Below, piece after piece: positions 54,407 through 62,998 of a DNA stretch of 64,000 bases. Numbering within the stretch: the stretch's first letter is position 1; the number at the start of each line of letters is the position of its first letter. The DNA is from Neobacillus niacini. GTDB lineage: Bacteria; Bacillota; Bacilli; Bacillales; Cytobacillaceae. A model generated the notes under the pieces. That model ran no database searches and had not been told where the DNA came from. It saw only the letters and a program-made list of their open reading frames with translations. A program made the position numbers and the translations under genes. The stretch spans positions 1,496,001-1,560,000 of the forward strand of contig NZ_JAUSZN010000001.1 in NCBI RefSeq assembly GCF_030817595.1, in the 5' to 3' direction.

Positions 54407-54699
54407 AGACTTTGCTCCCTTCTAGAATCTCTACAGGGAAATCATGTACATGTACAAACTTACATTTGTTTTTTATATAAATATTTTTATATAGGTGGAA
54501 ATATTCCTTCAAGAACGAACCTTGTATTTGACCTTCAGTACTGAGAAAAAAACTCCCAAAAGGAACGGTAGTATATATACCGATCATTTGTGTATTCTAT
54601 TAAAATTGAAGTTTTGAAATTGTACTTAGTAGATGAAACTTGTTTGAGCGTTTCACGTATATACATGTAAAGATTTTTTGAAATTGGAGTGGAATTGTT

Positions 54700-55521
54700 T
54701 TGATAAATGGTGAATCAGTAGATTATTTAAAAGAAGAATTGAAAAAGATTGAAGCTTGGGAAAACGAACAGAAGGATTTATGGTTTTGGGAAAAAATTGG
54801 TCGTTTGCCCTTCATGCTGCTGGATAAACTAACCCCAAAATTCATTCAGGATAAAATCGGAGTGGCCATCGATGAAATAGGGAACTACATTCAGACAGGC
54901 GGGCAATATTTAATTAAGGAAGAAAATATATTGAAGAAATTTGCCCCAGATTCGCCATCCGATGAACTTAAAATTGAGTTACTCGAACAGGTTCCGATTA
55001 GTAAAATGGATGAAATTGCAGAAGAGCTAAGAAGTTCCAGAACGAAAATGGCCACGGTGCAAGGAGCAACAACTGGTATCGGCGGACTTTTTACGCTGGC
55101 GATTGATATTCCCGTTTTATTAGGATTATCACTCAAAGTCCTGCAAGAAATCTCTATCTGTTATGGATATGACCCAAAAGAAAAATCGGAAAGAATTTTT
55201 ATCGTGAAGTGTCTCCAATTTACTTCTTCGGATATTGTTGGGAAAAAGGCTATTTTAGAGGAGCTTTCTTCCTTTAGACAAGGTGGGCAAAACCAACAAA
55301 TGATCTCGCAATTGCAGGGATGGCGAGAGGTCGTAACAACTTACCGTGATTCTTTTGGATGGAAAAAGTTATTTCAAATGATTCCGATTGCAGGAATGAT
55401 TTTTGGTGCGTTTATTAATCGCTCTTCCATTAATGATGTTGCCGAAGCAGGAAAAATGTTATTCCGAAAACGGAGAATCTTGGAGAGACTTTATGACAAC
55501 GACCAGGGAAAACTCGATTAG
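54700..55521 (+). CDS. EcsC-family protein
   Basis: 273 aa. The central hydrophobic, Gly-rich segment TGIGGLFTLAIDIPVLLGLSLKVLQEISICYGYDP (about 127-160) is the EcsC signature. EcsC is the third product of the B. subtilis ecs ABC transporter operon; stand-alone homologues have unknown function. TTG start after GGAGTGG. Confidence 0.85.
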   Translation: MINGESVDYLKEELKKIEAWENEQKDLWFWEKIGRLPFMLLDKLTPKFIQDKIGVAIDEIGNYIQTGGQYLIKEENILKKFAPDSPSDELKIELLEQVPISKMDEIAEELRSSRTKMATVQGATTGIGGLFTLAIDIPVLLGLSLKVLQEISICYGYDPKEKSERIFIVKCLQFTSSDIVGKKAILEELSSFRQGGQNQQMISQLQGWREVVTTYRDSFGWKKLFQMIPIAGMIFGAFINRSSINDVAEAGKMLFRKRRILERLYDNDQGKLD

Positions 55522-55541
55522 TAGTGTTCCGAAATAAACAA

Positions 55542-55584
55542 GAGTGCCAGGCACCATCCAATGTATTGGACAGTTCCTGGCACT
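55542..55584. repeat. Dispersed hairpin repeat, copy 3
   Basis: GAGTGCCAGGCACCATCCA with partly matching GGACAGTTCCTGGCACTT. More divergent in the right arm than the other two copies. It lies at the end of the EcsC gene. Confidence 0.6.
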
Positions 55585-55620
55585 TCCTATTATATTAACC
55601 TACTACTTCTTCATCATTTT

Positions 55621-55965
55621 TTATCCAGTAACTTCTTCTATTATGGAACTTCCCTCAGCATTTTCTGTATCAAGCCATTTCCACTTTTCATATAGTCTAA
55701 TTCTTCCATCAGGCAAGATATTCGGAGTAGATATACATTTCCCTCCTCTAATTTCATCCTTTGAATTCACATGATTGTATCTGAATTCTAAGCAGCCATC
55801 TTCCCTGACCAGCCCAATTAAAGTCCCCTGTATAATTTCTCCCCCACTGTAGGTTGCTGAGATTATTTTTCCTGCCTGTTTATATACAAAGACTGTTTGT
55901 GAAGAAACCTCCCCATTTTCAGTATTTTCAATTGAAACAAACTTACGGCCGTTATAATCTATCAT
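55621..55965 (-). CDS. Conserved beta-rich protein (often labelled N-acetylglutamate synthase)
   Basis: 114 aa with alternating strand pattern: [46 protein letters not shown] and [15 protein letters not shown]. Homologues are common in Firmicutes and other phyla and are frequently mislabelled as N-acetylglutamate synthase, without the acetyltransferase fold. Function unknown. AGGAGTGAGG precedes the ATG. Confidence 0.75.
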   Translation of the reverse strand: MIDYNGRKFVSIENTENGEVSSQTVFVYKQAGKIISATYSGGEIIQGTLIGLVREDGCLEFRYNHVNSKDEIRGGKCISTPNILPDGRIRLYEKWKWLDTENAEGSSIIEEVTG

Positions 55966-56035
55966 GATTACCTCACTCCTCCTTTGATATTTTTAATCAT
56001 ACCATTTATTTCCTAGACCTACCCCTAAATTAAAA

Positions 56036-56064
56036 AAAATTGAGCTGCAGGAGCAGCTCAATTT
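56036..56064. terminator. Terminator of the small membrane protein gene
   Basis: Arms ATTGAGCTGC and GCAGCTCAAT with A/T tracts on both sides, directly after the stop codon on the minus strand. Confidence 0.85.
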
Positions 56065-56307
56065 TCACATTGTTATCAGTATCATGACTCCAATAAAAAC
56101 AGCCAAAGCACTACTTTGAATAAGAATATTCTTAGCTATCCACCACGGAAGCAGTTTCATCAGTATTGCCAAAAGAAGACCATCAAAACCTTGACCTGAC
56201 GAAGTCAATTTGGACTTTTTATGTTGTTCTTTTGTGTATTTAAAAATAGAACCGTATAATCCTATTAAACCAAATATCATTAATCCGAATGATAACAAAT
56301 AGTACAT
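56065..56307 (-). CDS. Small membrane protein
   Basis: 80 aa with two membrane segments (about 3-20 and 55-78) separated by a charged loop (KYTKEQHKKSK). AAGGTG precedes the ATG. Function unknown. A 31-codon frame with its own ribosome binding site lies 24 bases upstream, perhaps forming a two-gene unit. Confidence 0.65.
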   Translation of the reverse strand: MYYLLSFGLMIFGLIGLYGSIFKYTKEQHKKSKLTSSGQGFDGLLLAILMKLLPWWIAKNILIQSSALAVFIGVMILITM

Positions 56308-56331
56308 GACATCTACACCTTGTATCTAAGT

Positions 56332-56427
56332 TCATTTACTTTTCCCTAATCGACTAGTTCTTATTCTTCCTTTCTGTACTCTCCCCTCTTTACTATCAAA
56401 TCCTTTGAGTTTTGCTGTATTCTCCAT
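56332..56427 (-). CDS. Possible 31-aa basic peptide
   Basis: 31 codons encoding a Lys/Arg-rich peptide (begins MENTAKLKGFDS, ends RTSRLGKSK). AAAGGGG lies 8 bases before the ATG. No family recognised. Only the spacing and the site support it as a gene. Confidence 0.4.
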   Translation of the reverse strand: MENTAKLKGFDSKEGRVQKGRIRTSRLGKSK

Positions 56428-56716
56428 CAAAACTACCCCTTTCTTCTATCTTTTAACGAATTACTATTTTAATTTAAATTAACCTTCAACTTAACTCAAC
56501 TTATTGTAAATCTTGAAAATTATCAATAAATCAAGCGCATTTTGAAGATCCATTTTCTTCCATTTTATGATTTCCAATGAAATCCACTCTCCCCTTTTAC
56601 TACTATACTAATCTCCTGTTTTTATTTTTGACTAGACTGAAAACGAATAGGCGGCACTTGAATTGTCTGAAAATGGTTGATTTGTGTTAAGCTAATAGGT
56701 GAAATGGGGGAATTGC

Positions 56717-57928
56717 ATGCAAAAACGTTACCTTTTTGCTTTATATAGCTTCATTTTTATTTTACTCTTAAGTGGCTGCGGCCAAGAACACCATGAATCA
56801 AAAGATTTGGCGCAAAGGAAAGAAAACATTGTAGAAAAGACTGTTCCAATGGAAAACGGTGAAACACCTGAAGAAGGTAAAGTAGCACCCTCCGATTTAT
56901 CAGGACTGAAAGCTCACTTCATTGACGTCGGTCAAGGTGATTCCACATTGTTTCAGTTTTCTGAGGGTGGTGAAGACTTTACGATACTCATTGACGCTGG
57001 CAACTGGACTGGTGATGAGGTCATCCAATATCTCAGGTCACAGAAGGTATCACAAGTTGATATTGCGGTTGGAACACATCCAGACGCCGATCATATTGGG
57101 CAGTTAGATCAGGTGATTAACTCCTTTAATGTTGGTGAGGTCTGGTTATCAGGGAATACCAATCCCTCTCAAACGTTTCAAAGACTGTTAAAAGCGATTG
57201 ATGAGAAAAAAGTGGACTATTATGAGCCAAGAATGGGAGAACAGTTTGATGTTGGTCCGCTCCACATTGATGTCTTATACCCTAAAACGATTAGTGAACA
57301 GGATAATGAAGAGTCGATTTCGTTAAAACTAACCTATGGTGACGTCAAATTTATTTTAACAGGAGACGCGACCACTGATGATGAGTTAAAAATGCTTCAA
57401 AGTGGTATCGATGTTAAAGCTGACATTCTAAAGCTTGGTCATCATGGGTCTTCTACATCGACGCACTCATCTTTTTTGCGGGCAGTGAATCCGGCTGTGG
57501 CAATTTACAGTGCCGGCTTGAACAACACATACGGTCATCCCCATGAAGAAGTGGTTAATCTTGTTCAAAATTCAAATATCCAGCTCTATGGGACAGATGT
57601 TCATGGGACGGTAATTGTAGAAACAGACGGAAAAGATTATACAATCCTGACGAAAAAAGACGGGACCATAACACCCTCTAGCAGCGGAAAAGCAACTCAT
57701 GATGAGGTAAAAGTGGAACCTACTCCGATTGCTGGCAATTGTATTGACATTAATACGGCATCCATCGAACAGCTCCAGGAAATCATGCATATCGGACCAG
57801 CCCGTGCACAAGATTTAATTAACTTACGGCCGTTTTCCTCAGTGGATGATTTAGGAAGAATAAAAGGAATTGGTCCAGCAAGGATTGCAGATATAAAATC
57901 GCAAGGACTTGCTTGCGTAGGAGGTTAG
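56717..57928 (+). CDS. Secreted ComEC-like metallo-beta-lactamase lipoprotein with HhH domain
   Basis: 403 aa lipoprotein: signal ending LLSGC (Cys21). A ComEC/Rec2-type metallo-beta-lactamase domain (about 65-310) has FIDVGQGDSTLF, the metal motif THPDADHIG (about 120-128), TGDAT and KLGHHGSST. The C-terminal helix-hairpin-helix repeats (about 340-402, DINTASIEQLQEIMHIGPARAQDLI) resemble ComEA. This suggests an extracellular nuclease or DNA-binding enzyme. ATG chosen behind GGGGGA. It overlaps nothing and is followed two bases later by DUF3006. Confidence 0.9.
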   Translation: MQKRYLFALYSFIFILLLSGCGQEHHESKDLAQRKENIVEKTVPMENGETPEEGKVAPSDLSGLKAHFIDVGQGDSTLFQFSEGGEDFTILIDAGNWTGDEVIQYLRSQKVSQVDIAVGTHPDADHIGQLDQVINSFNVGEVWLSGNTNPSQTFQRLLKAIDEKKVDYYEPRMGEQFDVGPLHIDVLYPKTISEQDNEESISLKLTYGDVKFILTGDATTDDELKMLQSGIDVKADILKLGHHGSSTSTHSSFLRAVNPAVAIYSAGLNNTYGHPHEEVVNLVQNSNIQLYGTDVHGTVIVETDGKDYTILTKKDGTITPSSSGKATHDEVKVEPTPIAGNCIDINTASIEQLQEIMHIGPARAQDLINLRPFSSVDDLGRIKGIGPARIADIKSQGLACVGG

Positions 57929-57929
57929 G

Positions 57930-58196
57930 ATGATTAAGGGCTACTTAGACAGAATCGAAGACAAACAATTTGCTGTTATTTTAGCAGAGGAGATCAAAAA
58001 AGAATTTATTATTCCAGTCAAGGACTTGCCGGCAGGAAGCAAGGAAAAGTCCTATTTTGAGATTACGATCGAAAACGATAAAATTATATCAATGAAATTG
58101 GACGAGCAAACTACTCAGACAGAACAGGAGAAAGTGGATGATTTGATGGCAAAGCTTCGTTCTAGGAGTAAAGGCAGCAAGTTTAAAAAGAACTAG
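57930..58196 (+). CDS. DUF3006 protein
   Basis: 88 aa; MIKGYLDRIEDKQFAVILAEE is the typical DUF3006 start. This small family is usually encoded next to ComEC-like beta-lactamase-fold lipoproteins, as here. GGAGG overlaps the end of the upstream gene, so the two are coupled. Function unknown. Confidence 0.88.
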   Translation: MIKGYLDRIEDKQFAVILAEEIKKEFIIPVKDLPAGSKEKSYFEITIENDKIISMKLDEQTTQTEQEKVDDLMAKLRSRSKGSKFKKN

Positions 58197-58223
58197 ATAA
58201 GCGCAAACAAATTTATAAAAAAT

Positions 58224-58258
58224 GGAAAACTCCCATGATTCACAAGGGAGTTTTCCTT
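58224..58258 (+). terminator. Terminator after DUF3006 gene
   Basis: Arms GGAAAACTCCC and GGGAGTTTTCC with TTATTTT after; bidirectional. Confidence 0.78.
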
Positions 58259-58287
58259 ATTTTCACCATTAGCTTCTATCTAATGGA

Positions 58288-58587
58288 TTAATCAAACCTC
58301 ACTGTATCTACTCCATCCACAATATCCTCTAGCTCCGTAAGAAAATTTAGTTGAACAGGAGCTGGAATTTGTTCCATCCACTTTTTTATTTCAGGTAATT
58401 CCTCAGCCTCTTCTATATCTTTTGGCTTTGGATCAAGTGTCGTCCACCATTTCTTTAATTCGTCGATAAATTCATAAAAGTAGCGTTCAAATCTTTCTGC
58501 CCATTCTGCCCCTTCCTCATCCGATGTTTTTTGCATCATACTCCAGGCTTCCATTGCAGTTTCGAAGTACTCATCAATCTTCTTCAT
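58288..58587 (-). CDS. Hypothetical acidic protein
   Basis: 99 aa, soluble, Glu/Asp- and Trp-rich (AEWAERFERYFYEFIDELKKWWTTLDP), likely helical. I do not recognise a named family. AGGAGTCGG precedes the ATG. Convergent with the DUF3006 gene. Confidence 0.75.
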   Translation of the reverse strand: MKKIDEYFETAMEAWSMMQKTSDEEGAEWAERFERYFYEFIDELKKWWTTLDPKPKDIEEAEELPEIKKWMEQIPAPVQLNFLTELEDIVDGVDTVRFD

Positions 58588-58798
58588 GTCCGACTCCTTT
58601 CTACATCTTGTTAAATTCTATATTCTCTCATTGTAACAGTCGATGCTATCTTTACACACGCTGCAAATCCTGAATTAAAAAATAATAAAATATAGATACA
58701 TCTTGGTACATGAATTAATTAAAAACTAATCATAGAAATTAATCCTTTTCTGCTTTAAAATAATATAGAGAATTATTAAAAAATTGAGGTGAGTCATC

Positions 58799-59545
58799 AT
58801 TTTTGAATTATCCTACATCGAATGGTTTGTCGTTATTTTAAGCACAGTGTTTATTGGTTTTACAAAAACCGGAGTATCCAGCATGGGTATCCTTGTTGCC
58901 ACGATTCTTATGTACGTATTTCCAGCAAAAGAATCTATAGGAATTTTGCTGCCAATGTTAGTCGTGGGCGACCTTTTTGCAGTTATTTTTTATCGTCGAA
59001 GTGTGGTCTGGAAATATCTTATTTCATTGATTCCTTGGGTATTGATTGGAATTGTTATCGGTTATTTTGTCCTTAATCAAATAAACAGCGATCAGTTAAA
59101 ACCACTGATTGGTGTCATCGTATTAGCACTCATTATTTTGCATATCAGTCGAGAACGCTTTGGAGAAAAATTTACTAAGGCTCTACCAAAGTCATTGTGG
59201 TTTACCCTCTCCATGGGAATCTTAGCCGGATTCACAACGATGATCGGAAATGCAGCAGGCGGAGTAATGGCCGTCTACTTATTAATGAAAGGATTGCCGA
59301 AAAAAGAGTTTGTTGGAACAGGTGCATGGTTCTTCATGTTCGTGAATTTGATTAAAGTACCTTTTTATATCAGTTTAGGTTTGATTACCTTTGATTCCAT
59401 TACGTTTAATATGTGGTTGATTCCTACTATTTTAATAGGTGCGTTGATCGGAATAAAAGTGGTCCCTCTTATCCCGCAAAAAGCCTTCCAAACTCTTATT
59501 CTTGGATTTGCCTTAATCGGAGCTTTGAGACTTATATTAGTTTAA
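58799..59545 (+). CDS. TauE/SafE (TSUP) permease with apparent ATT start
   Basis: 248 aa with about eight membrane segments. GFTKTGVSSMGILVATI and the second repeat GFTTMIGNAAGGVMAVYLL are the two halves of the sulfite exporter/TSUP signature. A good ribosome binding site GAGGTGAG (58786-58793) lies 5 bases before codon ATT, from which the frame reads IFELSYIEWFVVILS. No ATG, GTG or TTG exists in this frame until GTG 58847, which has no site and would cut the first membrane segment. So ATT is the likely start. Confidence 0.8.
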   Translation: MFELSYIEWFVVILSTVFIGFTKTGVSSMGILVATILMYVFPAKESIGILLPMLVVGDLFAVIFYRRSVVWKYLISLIPWVLIGIVIGYFVLNQINSDQLKPLIGVIVLALIILHISRERFGEKFTKALPKSLWFTLSMGILAGFTTMIGNAAGGVMAVYLLMKGLPKKEFVGTGAWFFMFVNLIKVPFYISLGLITFDSITFNMWLIPTILIGALIGIKVVPLIPQKAFQTLILGFALIGALRLILV

Positions 59546-59549
59546 TCGT

Positions 59550-59591
59550 TTAAAAAAGTAACCAATCCTGTTCGGTTGGTTACTTTTTTTC
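59550..59591. terminator. Bidirectional terminator
   Basis: Arms AAAAAGTAACCAA and TTGGTTACTTTTTTT around CGAACAGGAT-like loop. It ends the TSUP gene and the convergent GNAT gene, whose stop codon touches it. Confidence 0.9.
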
Positions 59592-60040
59592 TAAGTATTT
59601 TTCCATTCATAAAGTATATCAGGTAAATCTTCTTCGTTTTCATACCCTCTACCAATGATAATAAATCCATGTTTTTCATAGAAGCGTTGTGCTTTCTTAT
59701 TGACTTCAAATGTATATAGTATTAATCGCCCAGCTGATTGTTCTTTCGCTCTAGCTAATAAAGTTTGGCCAATACCGTTTCCTTGAAAGTCTATATGAAT
59801 ATAAAGCTGGCTTATTTCCCCTTCGTTATAAGCAATCATTCCGACTACCATCTCATCCATTAATACTAGATCTACTTGATATTGTTTTGCTAGGATTTGA
59901 TTTAAAAAATCAACGTGGTTATCAAAGCTGTGTATTTCCTTCTGACCAAGTGCAGCTTCCTTACTATTCCGCCACATTTCAACTGTTTGTTTCGCATAGT
60001 TGGGTTGATACTTAATGATTTTTACTTTACTATCACTCAC
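59591..60040 (-). CDS. GNAT-family N-acetyltransferase
   Basis: 149 aa. ISQLYIHIDFQGNGIGQTLLARA is the acetyl-CoA loop (motif A) and NKKAQRFYEKHGF the C-terminal conserved segment. Substrate unknown. Start is GTG after GGCAGGGG. It follows the Gfo/Idh/MocA gene by 19 bases, so the two probably form an operon. Confidence 0.88.
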   Translation of the reverse strand: MSDSKVKIIKYQPNYAKQTVEMWRNSKEAALGQKEIHSFDNHVDFLNQILAKQYQVDLVLMDEMVVGMIAYNEGEISQLYIHIDFQGNGIGQTLLARAKEQSAGRLILYTFEVNKKAQRFYEKHGFIIIGRGYENEEDLPDILYEWKNT

Positions 60041-60059
60041 AACAACAACCCCTGCCTGG

Positions 60060-61049
60060 TTACTGGTAATAGTTCTTCACCATTTCACCCATAACCCAGT
60101 TCGTTCTGGCACCTGACATTCCGGTGCTTGGACACGCGCTACTTTCACTGGTTAGGTCTGAAACAATCGTTTCCACTAAGGGTTGATGAACATGCTGAGG
60201 CCGTTCGAAACTCCACTCTTCTGTTCCTTGTTCTGTGGTCAATCGTATTGGTTCGTTCCCAAAGGTGGAGAAGGTAATCTTCCCTTTGCTACCTATAATT
60301 TCATTTATATCCTCATTTTCAAAGGCAGTAAAACACCATTTCCCTACACCATGAACGCCAGATTCAAATAAAAATGTACCTGAAACAATATCTTCAGCCG
60401 AATAATAGCCTGCTTGGTTTGATGCAATTCCTTGAACAGACGTAATCGGCCCCAACAAGAAGTCGAAAATATCGAGAGTATGACTGGCTAAGTCAAAAAA
60501 CAAACCTCCACCCGCCAATTCAGGTTGAACACGCCAAGACAGCTGCTCAGGTTGTTTACCCGCTTCAAAATCCATTTGATACTGCGTGGCAGATACAAAC
60601 CGAACCTCGCCGATTGCCCCATTTTCTAACAATTCTTTTATTTTTAAAAATCGAGCTTGTGCTCTGCGATAATATGCCACATATAATGGAATTCCTGCTT
60701 TTTCACATGCAGCAATCATTTCTTGGCATTCCGCGTAATTGCGTGCCATCGGTTTTTCTACATAAACAGGTTTCCCTGCCCTAGCTGCCTTTAGGGTATA
60801 CTCCTTATGTGAACCAGGAGGTGTAGCAATATAGATAGCATTTACATCTGGATCGTTTATGAGTTGGTCTGCATCGTCATACCATTTGGGAACTTGATGG
60901 CGTTCCGCATAGTCCTTCGCAAGTTCCCCTGTTCTCCGCATTACCGCAACAAGCTCTGAATTGTTAACTTTTTGAAATGCCGGACCGCTTTTTACTTCTG
61001 TTACATCCCCGCAGCCGATGATGCCCCAACGAACTTTATCCAACTTCAT
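60060..61049 (-). CDS. Gfo/Idh/MocA-family oxidoreductase
   Basis: 329 aa NAD(P)-dependent oxidoreductase. The N-terminal Rossmann motif WGIIGCGDVTEVKSGPA, the EKPMARNYAE segment (Lys-Pro of the active site, about 97-100) and GGLFFDLASHTLDIFDFLLG (His general acid) are intact. Substrates are likely sugars or inositols. AAGGGGGAAC precedes the ATG. It follows the ABM gene by about 20 bases. Confidence 0.9.
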   Translation of the reverse strand: MKLDKVRWGIIGCGDVTEVKSGPAFQKVNNSELVAVMRRTGELAKDYAERHQVPKWYDDADQLINDPDVNAIYIATPPGSHKEYTLKAARAGKPVYVEKPMARNYAECQEMIAACEKAGIPLYVAYYRRAQARFLKIKELLENGAIGEVRFVSATQYQMDFEAGKQPEQLSWRVQPELAGGGLFFDLASHTLDIFDFLLGPITSVQGIASNQAGYYSAEDIVSGTFLFESGVHGVGKWCFTAFENEDINEIIGSKGKITFSTFGNEPIRLTTEQGTEEWSFERPQHVHQPLVETIVSDLTSESSACPSTGMSGARTNWVMGEMVKNYYQ

Positions 61050-61070
61050 GATGTTCCCCCTTCCACGAAA

Positions 61071-61358
61071 CTACTCTACTTCTCTATAAATGTTAACTTC
61101 TGTGCTTTCTCGTAGTTTCCTAAGCTTAGGGACAATTCTGTTAACATGTTCCGTTTTATTGTGTTGATTCAAAGCCTCTTCATCCACCCATTCTTCAAGC
61201 ATAGTAATGATAGATGGATCATTAATATCTTGATGAAGAGCATATGTAATGCACCCTTCTTCTTTTCTTGTTTCTGCCACTAATTCCCTAGCATCACGTA
61301 AATATTCTTCTACCTTTACATCTGGTTTCAATTTGCATTTTGCCACTACTTTTATCAT
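61071..61358 (-). CDS. Antibiotic biosynthesis monooxygenase (ABM) domain protein
   Basis: 95 aa ferredoxin-like fold, similar to YgiN-type putative quinol monooxygenases. KCKLKPDVKVEEYL, EEGCITYALHQDINDPSI and EEWVDEEALNQHNKTEHV are the family blocks. Such proteins act as dimers on quinones or polyketides. GAGGGGGAAA precedes the ATG. Confidence 0.85.
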   Translation of the reverse strand: MIKVVAKCKLKPDVKVEEYLRDARELVAETRKEEGCITYALHQDINDPSIITMLEEWVDEEALNQHNKTEHVNRIVPKLRKLRESTEVNIYREVE

Positions 61359-61440
61359 TTCATTTCCCCCTCTCGTTTTTTAAAAAAACTTTCATATCCT
61401 ATTTTGAACAATTTTCTCACAATTAACAACTTCTTTCACT

Positions 61441-61489
61441 AAAAAAGGAAAACAGTGGATTTGTTTTACATCCACTGCTCCTTTTTCTT
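61441..61489 (-). terminator. Terminator of the CxxH/CxxC gene
   Basis: AAAAAGGA and CAGTGGAT pair with ATCCACTG and TCCTTTTT around a seven-base loop, downstream of the small CxxC gene on the minus strand. Confidence 0.78.
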
Positions 61490-61507
61490 GCATTCTATTT
61501 TTCAAGG

Positions 61508-61696
61508 TTAACTTAATTTTTTTTGTATATTCATATATTGATTTTTTGTTGCCTTGTAGGACTGATGAGTATAATATACTTTTGCAGATGCATGTTGATC
61601 ACATAGCGAGCATTTAATTTTATAGGGAGCTTTTCTAATATGGGGAATATCTAATACCGTTAATACTTCTTTCATATGCGTGTGACAGACCCACAT
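61508..61696 (-). CDS. CxxH/CxxC-type small zinc-ribbon-like protein
   Basis: 62 aa. CHTH near the N-terminus (Cys4, His7) and CSLCDQHA further on form a CxxH plus CxxC pair likely to bind zinc, as in a small Bacillus protein family that includes YyzF-like proteins. Function unknown. I chose the ATG of MWVCHTHM because GAGGTGAG lies 6 bases upstream; another ATG nine bases earlier overlaps that site. Confidence 0.75.
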   Translation of the reverse strand: MWVCHTHMKEVLTVLDIPHIRKAPYKIKCSLCDQHASAKVYYTHQSYKATKNQYMNIQKKLS

Positions 61697-61737
61697 GGTT
61701 CTCACCTCAATTGATATGTTCGAGTTTTATTATATCC

Positions 61738-62088
61738 TTACTTATTTGTAGCCACTTCTTGCTTTAGTTTATCTGGTTTTCTCATTTTTACTTGTTTGGT
61801 AATTTCATCATCCCATGAGATTTCAATATCTCCATTTGTAACAAAGGTCTGGCATCCTAAGCGATATCCTTTCTCCAGCCATTCCTCTCCCAATTTCCTT
61901 CTTTCCTGAATTTTAACATTGTCAAGGAATTCAGCCCCTTCTTCCGCCTTAAAGACGCAAGTGCCGCAAATTCCTCCTCCACATCGATTCGGAAGATCAC
62001 CATCATAACGAAGTGACATTCTTAATATATTCGAATCCTCTGGAACTTCTAAGTTTTTATTACTATTAATAAATCGAATTTGTGGCAT
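61738..62088 (-). CDS. 2Fe-2S ferredoxin
   Basis: 116 aa ferredoxin of the plant/bacterial type. The cluster motif RCGGGICGTC and the distal RLGCQTF cysteine give C-x5-C-x2-C-xn-C. The C-terminal tail (about 85-116) is Lys-rich. It would pass electrons to an oxygenase or reductase not seen here. AAAGGAGG precedes the ATG; an upstream ATG lacks a site. Confidence 0.9.
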   Translation of the reverse strand: MPQIRFINSNKNLEVPEDSNILRMSLRYDGDLPNRCGGGICGTCVFKAEEGAEFLDNVKIQERRKLGEEWLEKGYRLGCQTFVTNGDIEISWDDEITKQVKMRKPDKLKQEVATNK

Positions 62089-62228
62089 GCTATGAATTCC
62101 TCCTTTAAATGTTCTTCTTGGTATACAATATACCATATTTTCAATTATCAGACAATGCGTAAATTTAAAATATTCTAATTATTTATTTCGTATTTTTAAT
62201 GAATCTATTAAAAAAGCTAAAAATAAAA

Positions 62229-62254
62229 CAGGCGCATAAAAATTAGCTGCCTGC
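62229..62254 (-). terminator. Terminator of the GntR/FCD gene
   Basis: Minus strand CAGGCAGC and GCGCCTG arms (one bulge) followed by TTTTATTTTT, right after the stop codon. Confidence 0.65.
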
Positions 62255-62255
62255 C

Positions 62256-62945
62256 TTAACTTTTATTCGTTAGAAGTTTCTGTTGAATACTGTCCATATA
62301 CGTAATATATGCTTTTTTAGAGTTTTCAATATGAATCCTCATCAAGTATTCAGCCATTTCTGTTTCTTGATTACGTAATGCCTTCATAATATCTATATGT
62401 TCCCTTAAAGATACTTTCCTTCTTCCTGCTGTCTCATAGCCCATATTCGCAGCCATATGGATATAATCGATTAATCCTGAAAGAATTTCTAGTAATTTAG
62501 GACTCTTTGATGCTTTGTTTATTAAATGATTCATTTTTATATGTTCAAAATTAAAATTTTCTTCTTCATTCTCTTCTATTTCTATCAATTCTTTTATTTT
62601 TTCATCCAATTCATTTTTGGTTTCTTGATCCATTCTTTGGGATGCTAATTTGACTGCTAGGACCTCCAATGAAGCAAGAATCGTAAAAACTTCAGTAACC
62701 TCATTTACCGAGATATCAGAGAGTACAACGCCTTTTCTCGGTACCGTTTTCACAAAGCCTTGTGACTCTAGACGGAACAATGCCTCCCTTATCGGTGTTC
62801 GGCTTATTTTTAGTTTCGCTGCAAGCTCTCTCTCAATTAGACGATCTCCAGCCTTAAACTCACCTTCTAATATCATCTTTTTTAAATATAGATAAGCATG
62901 TTCTCTAATCGATAAAAGATTATTTTCCTCCCATATGACTTCCAT
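62256..62945 (-). CDS. GntR/FCD-domain transcriptional regulator
   Basis: 229 aa FadR-type regulator. The winged helix (about 15-80) has LIERELAAKLKISRTPIREALFRLESQGFVKTVPRKG. The C-terminal FCD domain (about 90-215) contains likely metal-binding His residues (FEHIKMNHLI, LREHIDIM). Ligand is probably an organic acid. It is preceded by the chromate transporter pair on the same strand, but its own GCAGGTGG site and the 50-base gap leave operon membership open. Confidence 0.9.
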   Translation of the reverse strand: MEVIWEENNLLSIREHAYLYLKKMILEGEFKAGDRLIERELAAKLKISRTPIREALFRLESQGFVKTVPRKGVVLSDISVNEVTEVFTILASLEVLAVKLASQRMDQETKNELDEKIKELIEIEENEEENFNFEHIKMNHLINKASKSPKLLEILSGLIDYIHMAANMGYETAGRRKVSLREHIDIMKALRNQETEMAEYLMRIHIENSKKAYITYMDSIQQKLLTNKS

Positions 62946-62998
62946 TTATACCACCTGCTAAGTTAATTTGTTTATAGATCATTTCATGAATTCCACGA

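Noticed and set aside
54387..54587. 66-codon frame upstream of the small membrane protein at 54221
   Set aside because: No ribosome binding site at its ATG, and its end contains the ribosome binding site of the next gene; composition is not distinctive. It could still be real but I cannot support it.
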